A stretch of DNA of 8,487 nucleotides, from the NCBI GenBank assembly GCA_030950865.1, contig JAUZQR010000373.1, forward strand, positions 1 to 8,487, read 5' to 3'. The notes beneath the pieces are model-generated. The model saw only the letters and a program-made list of their open reading frames with translations. It did no database searches and was not told the origin of the DNA. The translations under genes and the position numbers were made by a program. This document shows, in pieces, positions 1-5,079 of this stretch (its first letter is position 1; each line of letters begins with the position of its first letter). This DNA is from Mariprofundaceae bacterium. GTDB taxonomy: Bacteria > Pseudomonadota > Zetaproteobacteria > Mariprofundales > Mariprofundaceae.

Positions 1-948
1 ATGGGGTTATCTATCAGTGCGTGGGCAAACGATATTCCAGAGGGTATGGGTATATTGCCAAGCAATGTACCGGTTCCAGCGGATAACCCGATGAGTGCAG
101 CAAAGGTTGAATTGGGCAAAAAGTTGTATTTTGAGCCAGCACTGTCAAAAAGTGGTCACTTCTCATGTAACTCCTGTCATAATTTAGCTACTTGGGGTGT
201 TGATAATCAAAAGTTTTCGATTGGTCATAAATGGCAGCGTGGTGGTCGTAATGCGCCAACTGTGCTTAATTCAGGTTTTTGGAGTAAGCAATTTTGGGAT
301 GGGCGTGCGCCGTTGTTAGAAGACCAAGCTAAAGGTCCGCCATTAAACCCTGTTGAAATGGCATTGGATTCTGAAGCTGCTGCTGTTGCCCGTTTAAAGG
401 ATGCGGGTTATACAGCTGAATTTGAGTCTGTGTTTGGTAAAAATAGTGTGAGTTATGACAATATGGCAAAAGCCATTGCTGCTTTTGAGCGCACACTGAA
501 CACACCAAATGCACCGTTTGATTTATTTGTGCAGGGCAAGGGTAAAATTAGTGCGGCTGCGAAACGAGGTATGAAAAAAGTAGCAGAGATTGGTTGTACT
601 TCGTGTCATTCAGGGGTTTTGTTCAGTAACAATGAATTTGTTGAATTTAATTATGGCAAAGATGAAGGTTTAAAATCAGTGACGGGTAAAGCTGAAGACA
701 ATCATGTTTTTCGTGTTCAATCTTGGCGTAATATCGCGATGACTGCCCCTTATTTCCATGATGGCTCTGCCAAAACCTTGCAAGAAGCAGTGAAAACAAT
801 GGCAAAGGTTCAGTTGGATGTGGTTTTATCCAATCATGATGTGAATGATATTGTGGCATTTTTGGGAACGTTAACAGGTGAGTTGCCAGTGGTTACTATT
901 CCGCAATTACCTAGACCACAGGGGCACGCATTGGACTGGCAGGAGTGA
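1..948 (+). CDS. Diheme cytochrome c peroxidase (CcpA/MauG superfamily), probably 5'-partial
   Basis: Periplasmic enzyme that reduces hydrogen peroxide to water with electrons from small cytochromes c. Two c-type haem sites are visible: CNSCH (residues 56-60) and CTSCH (199-203). Family-typical stretches follow in order: GHKW with H76, NAPTVLN, FWDGRA (99-103), LNPVEM with the likely catalytic Glu119, and APYFHDG (249-255). Met267 in the TMAKVQL stretch is in the position of the axial ligand of the high-potential haem. The first residues end in SAWA-ND, which looks like the tail and cleavage site of a Sec signal peptide, but the charged n-region is missing. The real start is therefore probably upstream of the window and the ATG at base 1 is internal. 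The remaining length fits a mature enzyme of this family. It is first in a four-gene run and ends 36 bp before the globin. The family call is firm. Peroxidase rather than another MauG-like role is inferred from the close match to classical CCP motifs. Confidence 0.93.
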   Translation: MGLSISAWANDIPEGMGILPSNVPVPADNPMSAAKVELGKKLYFEPALSKSGHFSCNSCHNLATWGVDNQKFSIGHKWQRGGRNAPTVLNSGFWSKQFWDGRAPLLEDQAKGPPLNPVEMALDSEAAAVARLKDAGYTAEFESVFGKNSVSYDNMAKAIAAFERTLNTPNAPFDLFVQGKGKISAAAKRGMKKVAEIGCTSCHSGVLFSNNEFVEFNYGKDEGLKSVTGKAEDNHVFRVQSWRNIAMTAPYFHDGSAKTLQEAVKTMAKVQLDVVLSNHDVNDIVAFLGTLTGELPVVTIPQLPRPQGHALDWQE

Positions 949-984
949 ATGTCACTTTAAAACTTAAAGACCTAATAGATATAG

Positions 985-1416
985 ATGAAAAAACAATCTC
1001 TATTTGATGCCATTGGCGGTATTGCAGCCATGGAGCATGTGCATACCGTATTTTATGATAAAGTTTATGCGCATCCATGGTTGGGTCAGTTTTTTGTTGG
1101 GCATGATCAAAAAGCCATTGAATTACGCCAGACCCAATTTATGGCTGAAAAAATGGGTTCTAAAAACCTTTATCCAGGTAGAGAACTACCACTTGCTCAT
1201 CGGCGTATGTATATCACCAAAGAATTGCTAGAAATACGGCAAGGTTTGTTGCGCGAATCTTTACAAGAGCAAGGGCTGTCTGAGGATCTAATTCTGCGTT
1301 GGTTAAAGATTGACCATGCATTTTGGGGCAAAATAAAAAACAAATCATTGGAAGCGTTTCATCAAGTTGACTTTAAATATGAACAACCATTTATTGTTGA
1401 TAAACCTGTGACATAG
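985..1416 (+). CDS. Truncated haemoglobin (2-on-2 globin)
   Basis: Small cytoplasmic haem protein of 143 residues. Such globins bind O2 or NO and are linked in several bacteria to NO detoxification or oxygen/redox chemistry. Visible family features are the N-terminal LFDAIGG, the B-helix FYDKV with Phe23-Tyr24 (Tyr at B10 stabilises bound ligand), HPWLGQFF (30-37), the E-helix RQTQFM (48-53) and the proximal histidine His72 in AHRRMYI. The start is well fixed: in-frame stops TAA, TAG and TAG at 973-984 run directly up to the ATG, so no longer form is possible. There is no clear Shine-Dalgarno, so translation may depend partly on coupling to the peroxidase gene 36 bp upstream. The tail after about residue 125 (VDFKYEQPF onwards) is a short extension beyond the globin fold. 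Pairing with a peroxidase suggests a role in oxidative or nitrosative stress, which is inference. The subgroup (I, II or III) is not assigned. Confidence 0.9.
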   Translation: MKKQSLFDAIGGIAAMEHVHTVFYDKVYAHPWLGQFFVGHDQKAIELRQTQFMAEKMGSKNLYPGRELPLAHRRMYITKELLEIRQGLLRESLQEQGLSEDLILRWLKIDHAFWGKIKNKSLEAFHQVDFKYEQPFIVDKPVT

Positions 1417-1449
1417 GGGTGCGTTAAAGCCTGTGTTTTTAATCATTGC

Positions 1450-1456
1450 GAGGTGA
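1450..1456 (+). promoter_or_regulatory. Ribosome binding site deciding the start of the NnrU/ICMT-like gene
   Basis: GAGGTGA lies 4 bp before the ATG at 1461. An in-frame TTG at 1446 would place this site inside the coding region and has no SD of its own, so the ATG at 1461 is chosen. Confidence 0.7.
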
Positions 1457-1460
1457 CTCT

Positions 1461-2045
1461 ATGAGCGGTTGGGAAAGTGGATTGTGGATATGGTTGTCAG
1501 GCTTATTATTTGCAATGATTCATAGTGTTGTTGCCTCGCATGGCTGTAAACAATGGGCTTATGCGCATGGCTTACATGAACCGCGCTATCGCTTGTTATA
1601 TTCTGTTTTTGCCTTGATAACAACGGGGTTGTGGGTTTTCTTTGTGCATCAGTTGCCTGATGTGGCATTCTATCAAACTGATGGGCTGATTTGGATAGCC
1701 ATGGTGAGCTTGCAAGTGTTGGGCGTTATTGTGGCACTGGCTGCATTTCTACCGATTGATGGTTTGGTCTTTTTAGGCTTACGCAAAGCCAAAAAGGGCA
1801 CAGATCCGTTTATTGTCAGTGGTATTTATCGTTGGTTAAGGCATCCGATGTATGTTGGTGCGATGTTGATTTTATTGGCAATGCCTGAACAGACGCAGAA
1901 TGGTTTTCATTTTGTCTTGGTCATATTCGTATATTTTATCATTGGCTCACGTTTTGAAGAAACACGTATGCTTAGAGAGCACCCTGATTATGCAAATTAT
2001 CAGGCATCTGTTTCTGCATTTATACCTTGGTCAAAAAAGGAGTGA
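1461..2045 (+). CDS. NnrU / isoprenylcysteine carboxyl methyltransferase-like membrane protein
   Basis: Integral membrane protein of 194 residues with about five hydrophobic segments (roughly 8-25, 45-63, 77-97, 130-142, 150-163). The N-terminal half has the NnrU-type HSVVASHGCK (21-30) followed by an RLLYS stretch. The C-terminal half has the ICMT/phospholipid-methyltransferase signature: GIYRWLRHPMYVG (121-133), then SRFEETRMLREHPDYANY (163-180) and FIP near the end. In this fold the RHPxY and EE motifs form the SAM-binding site of an inner-membrane methyltransferase, but the natural substrate of most bacterial members is unknown. NnrU itself was named for a link to nitrite and NO reduction in alphaproteobacteria, which fits a neighbouring globin only loosely. 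The start at 1461 has a good SD. The stop at 2043-2045 lies inside the translation-initiation region of the next gene, so the two are probably translationally coupled. The superfamily is clear and the reaction is not. Confidence 0.8.
   Translation: MSGWESGLWIWLSGLLFAMIHSVVASHGCKQWAYAHGLHEPRYRLLYSVFALITTGLWVFFVHQLPDVAFYQTDGLIWIAMVSLQVLGVIVALAAFLPIDGLVFLGLRKAKKGTDPFIVSGIYRWLRHPMYVGAMLILLAMPEQTQNGFHFVLVIFVYFIIGSRFEETRMLREHPDYANYQASVSAFIPWSKKE
2037..2042 (+). promoter_or_regulatory. Ribosome binding site deciding the start of the TPMT-like gene
   Basis: AAGGAG is 5 bp before the ATG at 2048 and overlaps the last codons of the upstream gene. An in-frame upstream start at 2027 would add seven residues lying inside the previous gene and has no such site. 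Confidence 0.75.
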
Positions 2046-2047
2046 GT

Positions 2048-2635
2048 ATGGATTGGGAAGCATTGTATCAACAAAAAGATACGGGTTGGGATAGGGGTAC
2101 GGTAAGCCCTGCTTTGAAACATTGGTTTGAATATGGAAATATAGCGCCCAATCAACGCGTTTTGATTCCTGGTTGTGGTCGTGGTTATGAAGTTATTGCA
2201 TTAGCAAAACGTGGCTTTGATGTTACGGGCTTGGATTTGGCTCCTTCTGCGATTGCTGCAGTTAAACAGGCTTTGCACGATGCAAATGTGACTGCAACGC
2301 TTGTGTGTTCGAATTTATTTGATTATCAACCGAAACACAGTTTTGATATTGTGTATGAGCAGACATGTTTGTGTGCCTTGCCTGTAGAGCAACGGAAAAA
2401 TTATGAGCAGTGTCTTTATTCATGGTTGAAACCCAATGGAACCCTGTTTTTTTCTATGATGCAAACGGGTGCAGAAGGTGGCCCACCATTTCATTGTGAT
2501 TGGTTGGATATGCATGGACTGTTTGCAGAAGAGCGTTGGCAGTGGCAGCAAGAACCACCATTTATAATAGCACGCCCCAATGGTTTGCGTTTTGAGCTTG
2601 GTTTTACGCTGCGTTGTCAGAAGGGTGAATCATGA
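2048..2635 (+). CDS. TPMT-family (thiopurine/thiol) SAM-dependent methyltransferase
   Basis: Cytoplasmic class I methyltransferase of 195 residues. The SAM-binding motif I is VLIPGCGRG (38-46), followed by acidic Asp63 in GLDL at the end of the second strand, and DIVYEQTCLCAL (100-111) in the motif IV position. LKPNGTLFF (127-135) is the usual post-motif strand, and GGPPF (144-148) is typical of the TPMT branch. The N-terminal WEALYQQKDTGWDRG is also family-typical. Known relatives methylate thiols, thiocyanate or halides, or selenium and tellurium compounds; the substrate here cannot be read from the sequence. The C-terminal end (LRFELGFTLRC) completes the fold, so the gene looks intact. It starts 2 bp after the NnrU-like gene and is last in the four-gene run. 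No good plus-strand terminator follows: the hairpin at 2677-2713 lacks a T-tract on this strand. Confidence 0.85.
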   Translation: MDWEALYQQKDTGWDRGTVSPALKHWFEYGNIAPNQRVLIPGCGRGYEVIALAKRGFDVTGLDLAPSAIAAVKQALHDANVTATLVCSNLFDYQPKHSFDIVYEQTCLCALPVEQRKNYEQCLYSWLKPNGTLFFSMMQTGAEGGPPFHCDWLDMHGLFAEERWQWQQEPPFIIARPNGLRFELGFTLRCQKGES

Positions 2636-2670
2636 CGTAGTTGGATGTTTGTATTAGATTGTTTTTAAAC

Positions 2671-2713
2671 AAAAAACACCTGCCAATGGGGGAGGGGGGA
2701 ATATTGGCAGGTG
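2671..2713 (-). terminator. Intrinsic terminator of the 6S RNA gene (minus strand)
   Basis: A perfect 11-bp stem, CACCTGCCAAT on each strand (2703-2713 and 2677-2687), encloses a 15-base loop. Read on the minus strand it is followed by six T residues (complement of A6 at 2671-2676). This is the canonical layout for factor-independent termination of leftward transcription. On the plus strand no T-run follows, so it would serve the upstream methyltransferase gene poorly. The loop is unusually C-rich in the minus-strand RNA. Confidence 0.85.
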
Positions 2714-2721
2714 CTATTGCT

Positions 2722-2900
2722 TTCAACCAACTGGACTGGTGTTATGGTCTACAAAGAACTGAACCCTAAAAGCTTAGGTGGGTGTCGCTTTCTGACATTA
2801 GGTATCCCAAATAAAGGGATTCACACAATCAGCCATTAAACTCCCGTTCAGTGCATATCGGCTCAAACTTGCAAACCACAACACCAGTACAACAAGTTGC
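2722..2900 (-). ncRNA. ssrS: 6S RNA (candidate)
   Basis: 6S RNA mimics an open promoter and sequesters sigma-70 RNA polymerase in stationary phase. Read leftward, the segment is about 180 nt, the usual 6S length. The closing stem is visible: ACTGGTGTTGTGGT (2888 to 2875) pairs with ACCATAACACCAGT (2748 to 2735) over 14 bp with one G-U. An outer ten-position stretch at 2899-2890 and 2733-2724 pairs with wobbles and one mismatch. The 5' side of the bubble carries GAGCCGATA (2864 to 2856), as in the E. coli RNA. The apical part ends in the hairpin ATCCC-loop-GGGAT (2820-2804). The 3' side has AAAGCGACACCCACC followed by the small hairpin CCTAA-GCTT-TTAGG (2778-2765) and GGTTCA, matching the position and flavour of the conserved 3' hairpin. 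A terminator follows at once. The ends are estimates from the promoter and stem. It is not in the common zapA/ygfA context. I recognise the motifs from memory; a covariance-model search would settle it. Confidence 0.83.
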
Positions 2901-2902
2901 TG

Positions 2903-2932
2903 TTATAAAACTATCAGCATACAACGTGCCAA
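2903..2932 (-). promoter_or_regulatory. Probable sigma-70 promoter of the 6S RNA gene
   Basis: On the minus strand a -35-like TTGGCA (2932-2927) is followed after 17-18 bp by TTTATAA (2909-2903) as the -10 region. This predicts a transcript start near 2897-2900, exactly where the 5' arm of the 6S closing stem begins. Agreement of the two independent signals supports both, although the -10 is not a perfect consensus. Confidence 0.55.
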
Positions 2933-2964
2933 AATTCATGGGCATGTTTTAATTCCCATGAATT
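2931..2964 (-). terminator. Probable terminator of the EamA transporter gene
   Basis: A perfect 10-bp inverted repeat (AATTCATGGG at 2933-2942, CCCATGAATT at 2955-2964, 12-base loop) lies 12 bp after the transporter stop. On the minus strand its last arm runs into a short T-run (TTTT, including the stem end). The stem is AT-rich at its base and the T-tract is short, so termination may be partial. It abuts the -35 element of the 6S promoter and would insulate the two transcripts. Confidence 0.5.
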
Positions 2965-2976
2965 AAACCTAACTTA

Positions 2977-3891
2977 TTATTTTTGTTGAATAAAATATCG
3001 CGTTGAAATAACAATAAGAATGCCGCCCAAGACCATGACGGTAGATATGATCAAACGAAGTGTCATTTCTTCCAATACAAATAGCACACCACCGATGGCA
3101 GCGATGACGGGAACAGCAAGTTGCACAACGGCAGCTTGATTATTGGAGAGCCCTGTTAATGCCTTATACCAAATCGCATAACCCATGCCTGATGCGATGC
3201 CGCCAGATAATAGGGCAAGCAGTATGCCTTGTAGATTAAGGTGAGACTGGGGCAATGTGATAAGTGCTAATATGATGATAAAAGGCAGTGTTTTTATAAA
3301 ATTTTGGGCAGTATCGAACAATGGTTTTTTGCTATGCATGCCTTGAATACTATAAAATCCCCATGCGATACCTGAGATGCTCATCAATAAAAAACCCATG
3401 GCTGAAGGGCTGCTTAAATCAGGGTAAATAAGATAAATGAAACCGACAAATGCCATTGCCAAGCCAGTCCACTCAGCCATGTTCGGACGGCTTCCTTTAT
3501 ATACTGTATAAGTAATCATCGTTATTTGTACACTGCCAAAAAGGATAAGGGCACCTGTAGCTGTATCCAGCGTGATATAAGCAAAGGAAAAAGCTGCGGC
3601 GTAAATAAACAACATGAATGCTGAGAACCAGTTTGTTGTAAAGTTAAAACGAGGCTGACTGTTTTGTTGATGTTGTGTGCGAACTAGAGCCCATAGTATA
3701 ATTGCACCAGATAGAAGCCGAAGCGTCGTAAATCCACCTGCATCCATTTGGTAAACATCCAAAGCAAGCCGACATAACACAGAGTTAGCGGCAAATGCAA
3801 TTAGTGCCACAATAGTGAATAACGATGTTTTAAATATGCTCTGTTTTATCAAAATTTCCCCATTCGGCGGCTCTATCACATACATAGTCAT
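2977..3891 (-). CDS. EamA/DMT-superfamily membrane transporter
   Basis: Inner-membrane protein of 304 residues with about ten transmembrane helices arranged as two EamA repeats (roughly residues 22-155 and 163-297). Features typical of the drug/metabolite transporter superfamily are AANSVLCRLAL (34-44), FTTLRLLSGAIIL (54-66), GIAWGFYSIQG (174-184), and the second-repeat stretch YAIWYKAL followed by QLAVPVIAAIGGVLFVLEE (238-275). Members export amino acids, nucleosides or other metabolites; the substrate is not predictable here. Start choice is uncertain. The ATG at 3891 has no SD and gives a polar 15-residue leader. An in-frame TTG at 3852 is preceded by GGGG with 5 bp spacing, and would give an N-terminus LIKQSIFKTS leading straight into helix 1. 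The gene is divergent from the PhnA-family gene, with a 95-bp shared upstream region. Confidence 0.88.
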   Translation of the reverse strand: MTMYVIEPPNGEILIKQSIFKTSLFTIVALIAFAANSVLCRLALDVYQMDAGGFTTLRLLSGAIILWALVRTQHQQNSQPRFNFTTNWFSAFMLFIYAAAFSFAYITLDTATGALILFGSVQITMITYTVYKGSRPNMAEWTGLAMAFVGFIYLIYPDLSSPSAMGFLLMSISGIAWGFYSIQGMHSKKPLFDTAQNFIKTLPFIIILALITLPQSHLNLQGILLALLSGGIASGMGYAIWYKALTGLSNNQAAVVQLAVPVIAAIGGVLFVLEEMTLRLIISTVMVLGGILIVISTRYFIQQK

Positions 3892-3938
3892 GCTTTATTT
3901 GACTTTATTACATTCGAGATGAATCATCCGCTCGCAAA

Positions 3939-3963
3939 TTATGGGTATGTTAAGCACCCATAA
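3939..3963. promoter_or_regulatory. Inverted repeat in the divergent EamA/PhnA promoter region (possible operator)
   Basis: TTATGGGT (3939-3946) and ACCCATAA (3956-3963) form a perfect 8-bp inverted repeat around a 9-base centre, in the 95-bp gap between two divergent starts. The half-sites are 17 bp apart centre to centre, a spacing that suits a dimeric regulator. It could instead fold in the leader mRNA of the PhnA-family gene, 24 bp upstream of its start. A possible -10 (TAATAT at 3968-3973) follows, without a convincing -35. Function is inferred only from position and symmetry. Confidence 0.35.
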
Positions 3964-3986
3964 AGTTTAATATAGAGAGAATAGTT

Positions 3987-4562
3987 ATGAGTATAGAGCA
4001 AGCATTGCAAACACGTAGTGAATCCAAGTGTGAACTGTGTGCAGCAACAGAAAATTTAGCAGTGTATGAAGTGCCATCAAGCCCAGATAACACGGCGGAT
4101 CAGTGCGTTTATATCTGTGCCACTTGCTCTGATCAGATTGAAAATTCTGATAAAGTCGATGCCAATCATTGGCGTTGTTTGAATGATAGCATGTGGAGCG
4201 AAGTGGATGCAGTGAAGGTGATGGCTTGGCGTATGTTGACCCGTTTGCGAGCAGAAGGTTGGCCGCAGGATTTGCTTGATATGATGTATTTGGAAGATGA
4301 TGTAAAAGCATGGGCGGAAGCAGGTACTGAAACTGTCGAAGAAGATGCTGTTGTGCATAAGGATAGCAATGGTGTTGTGCTTGAAAATGGTGACACTGTG
4401 GTGCTGATTAAAGATTTGAAAGTATCAGGTGGCGGCTTTACTGCCAAACGAGGTACGCCAGTGCGTAATATTCGTTTGGTTGCTGATAATGCTGAACATA
4501 TTGAAGGGCGTGTGAGTAGTCAGTTAATTGTAATTCTTACACAATTCGTAAAGAAATCTTAG
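3987..4562 (+). CDS. PhnA-family zinc-ribbon protein
   Basis: Soluble protein of 191 residues. The N-terminal part is a zinc ribbon: CELC (Cys15, Cys18) and CATC (Cys44, Cys47) are the four expected ligands. HWRCLNDSMWSEVDAVKVMAWRML (61-84) and a helical LRAEGWPQDLLDMMYLEDD region follow. The C-terminal part, about 121-190, is the compact PhnA beta domain: DSNGVVLENGDTVVLIKDL, KRGTPVRNIRL and IEGRV near the end. The family is named after E. coli PhnA (YjdM), about 110 residues, which has only the shorter arrangement; the longer form with a middle segment is common elsewhere. Despite the name there is no sign of phosphonate metabolism here, and the cellular role is not established. The start has GAGAGA 6 bp upstream. 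The gene is monocistronic by context: divergent on the left, convergent on the right. Its stop lies at the edge of a large palindrome. Confidence 0.9.
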   Translation: MSIEQALQTRSESKCELCAATENLAVYEVPSSPDNTADQCVYICATCSDQIENSDKVDANHWRCLNDSMWSEVDAVKVMAWRMLTRLRAEGWPQDLLDMMYLEDDVKAWAEAGTETVEEDAVVHKDSNGVVLENGDTVVLIKDLKVSGGGFTAKRGTPVRNIRLVADNAEHIEGRVSSQLIVILTQFVKKS

Positions 4563-4674
4563 TAGCTCACCACTTATTTCTCCGATACCAGCGTTAGAAG
4601 TGCTCATGTGCAGGAGCACACTGCGCGCTTCTGCCTAGGTCTCGAATAAATTAGCGGCAAGCTGTACAGTTACT
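4559..4674. repeat. Large imperfect palindrome between convergent genes
   Basis: The 121-bp gap between the PhnA-family gene and the pterin dehydratase gene is dominated by an imperfect inverted repeat. Paired blocks from the outside in are TTATT (4574-4578) with AATAA (4645-4649), CGATACC (4583-4589) with GGTCTCG (4638-4644, one mismatch), AGAAG (4596-4600) with CTTCT (4628-4632), and TGCTC (4601-4605) with GAGCA (4614-4618) around an 8-base loop. Outside these, AGTA..GCT near 4561 and AGCT..TACT near 4660-4674 match more loosely. Unpaired bases are unequal on the two sides. There is no clean T-tract, so a simple intrinsic terminator is not obvious. It may be a dispersed palindromic repeat or a degenerate miniature element, or act as a 3'-end structure for both genes. 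Confidence 0.5.
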
Positions 4675-4683
4675 GGTTTGGTT

Positions 4684-5010
4684 TTATAGTTTGTTAATTT
4701 TGGCGGCTAGGATGAAATCATTTTCATGTAGGCCGCCAATTTTATGGGTGTAAAGTGTGATAGTGCAATAACCCCAGCCATAACAAATATCAGGGTGATG
4801 ATTTTCTGATTCGGCAATATTGCCAACCTTTTGTGCAAAGTTTTGTGCATCCATAAAATTAGGAAAAGTGAATTTTCTTTGTATTTTCTTATTTTCATCA
4901 AAGAATTGCCAATTTTGCACTTTTGCCAATAATTTTTCGGCTTCCAAACCAAGCAAAGAAGGCACACCGCCTTGGCAAGGGATGCAAGTTTTTGTGTGTA
5001 GTGATGTCAT
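4684..5010 (-). CDS. phhB: Pterin-4a-carbinolamine dehydratase
   Basis: Small cytosolic enzyme of 108 residues. It dehydrates 4a-hydroxytetrahydrobiopterin to the quinonoid dihydropterin, recycling the cofactor used by aromatic amino acid hydroxylases. The family active-site signature is intact: ENHHPD with His71, His72, Pro73 and Asp74, then GWGYCTITLYTH with His89. GGLHENDFILAAKI (92-105) closes the fold. The N-terminal CIPCQGGVPSL is the usual leader for this family, which supports the ATG at 5010; GAGG (minus strand, 5021-5018) sits 7 bp upstream of it. No phenylalanine hydroxylase gene is in the window, so the pterin substrate in this organism is open. The gene converges on the PhnA-family gene and is divergent from the quinone oxidoreductase gene, with 69 bp between the starts. 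Confidence 0.93.
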   Translation of the reverse strand: MTSLHTKTCIPCQGGVPSLLGLEAEKLLAKVQNWQFFDENKKIQRKFTFPNFMDAQNFAQKVGNIAESENHHPDICYGWGYCTITLYTHKIGGLHENDFILAAKINKL

Positions 5011-5079
5011 GATATAACCTCGCCTAATATTAATAATGTTATGTTAGTATAGCTGCTTTGCAGTTAATAAGGAGTTTGC
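5011..5079. promoter_or_regulatory. Shared upstream region of divergent phhB-type and quinone oxidoreductase genes
   Basis: This 69-bp AT-rich gap must hold both start signals. On the minus strand TATACT (5051-5046) is a good -10-like hexamer, but I find no matching -35. On the plus strand TATAGC at 5048-5053 is a weaker -10 candidate over the same bases. CTGC-TTT-GCAG (5053-5063) could form a tiny leader hairpin just before the plus-strand SD (AAGGAG, 5069-5074). No regulator site can be named. Confidence 0.35.

Noticed and set aside
949..960. ATG right after the peroxidase stop as a small gene or globin start
   Set aside because: It reads only three codons before a stop, and further in-frame stops separate it from the globin.
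1446..1460. TTG start extending the NnrU/ICMT-like protein by five residues
   Set aside because: The extension contains the Shine-Dalgarno of the ATG at 1461 and has none of its own.
2027..2047. Earlier in-frame start for the TPMT-like protein
   Set aside because: It lies within the preceding gene and lacks an SD, while AAGGAG is perfectly placed for the ATG at 2048.
2677..2713. Terminator for the plus-strand four-gene run
   Set aside because: No T-run follows on the plus strand; the A6 on the other side makes it a leftward terminator. Some hairpin effect on the rightward mRNA remains possible.
2636..2976. A short protein gene in the long gap after the TPMT-like gene
   Set aside because: No reading frame with a start, SD and protein-like composition is evident; the conserved structure there is explained by 6S RNA and two hairpins.
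4077..4447. Overlapping minus-strand reading frames of 93-108 codons across the PhnA-family gene
   Set aside because: They lack SD sites and domain features, and lie opposite a clear zinc-ribbon gene; they are shadows.
3987..4562. Phosphonate utilisation locus suggested by the PhnA name
   Set aside because: No C-P lyase, phosphonate transporter or phosphonatase gene is present, and the PhnA family is not itself tied to that pathway.
4820..5017. Plus-strand 65-codon frame opposite the pterin dehydratase gene
   Set aside because: It is antisense to a conserved enzyme with an intact active-site motif and has no independent support.
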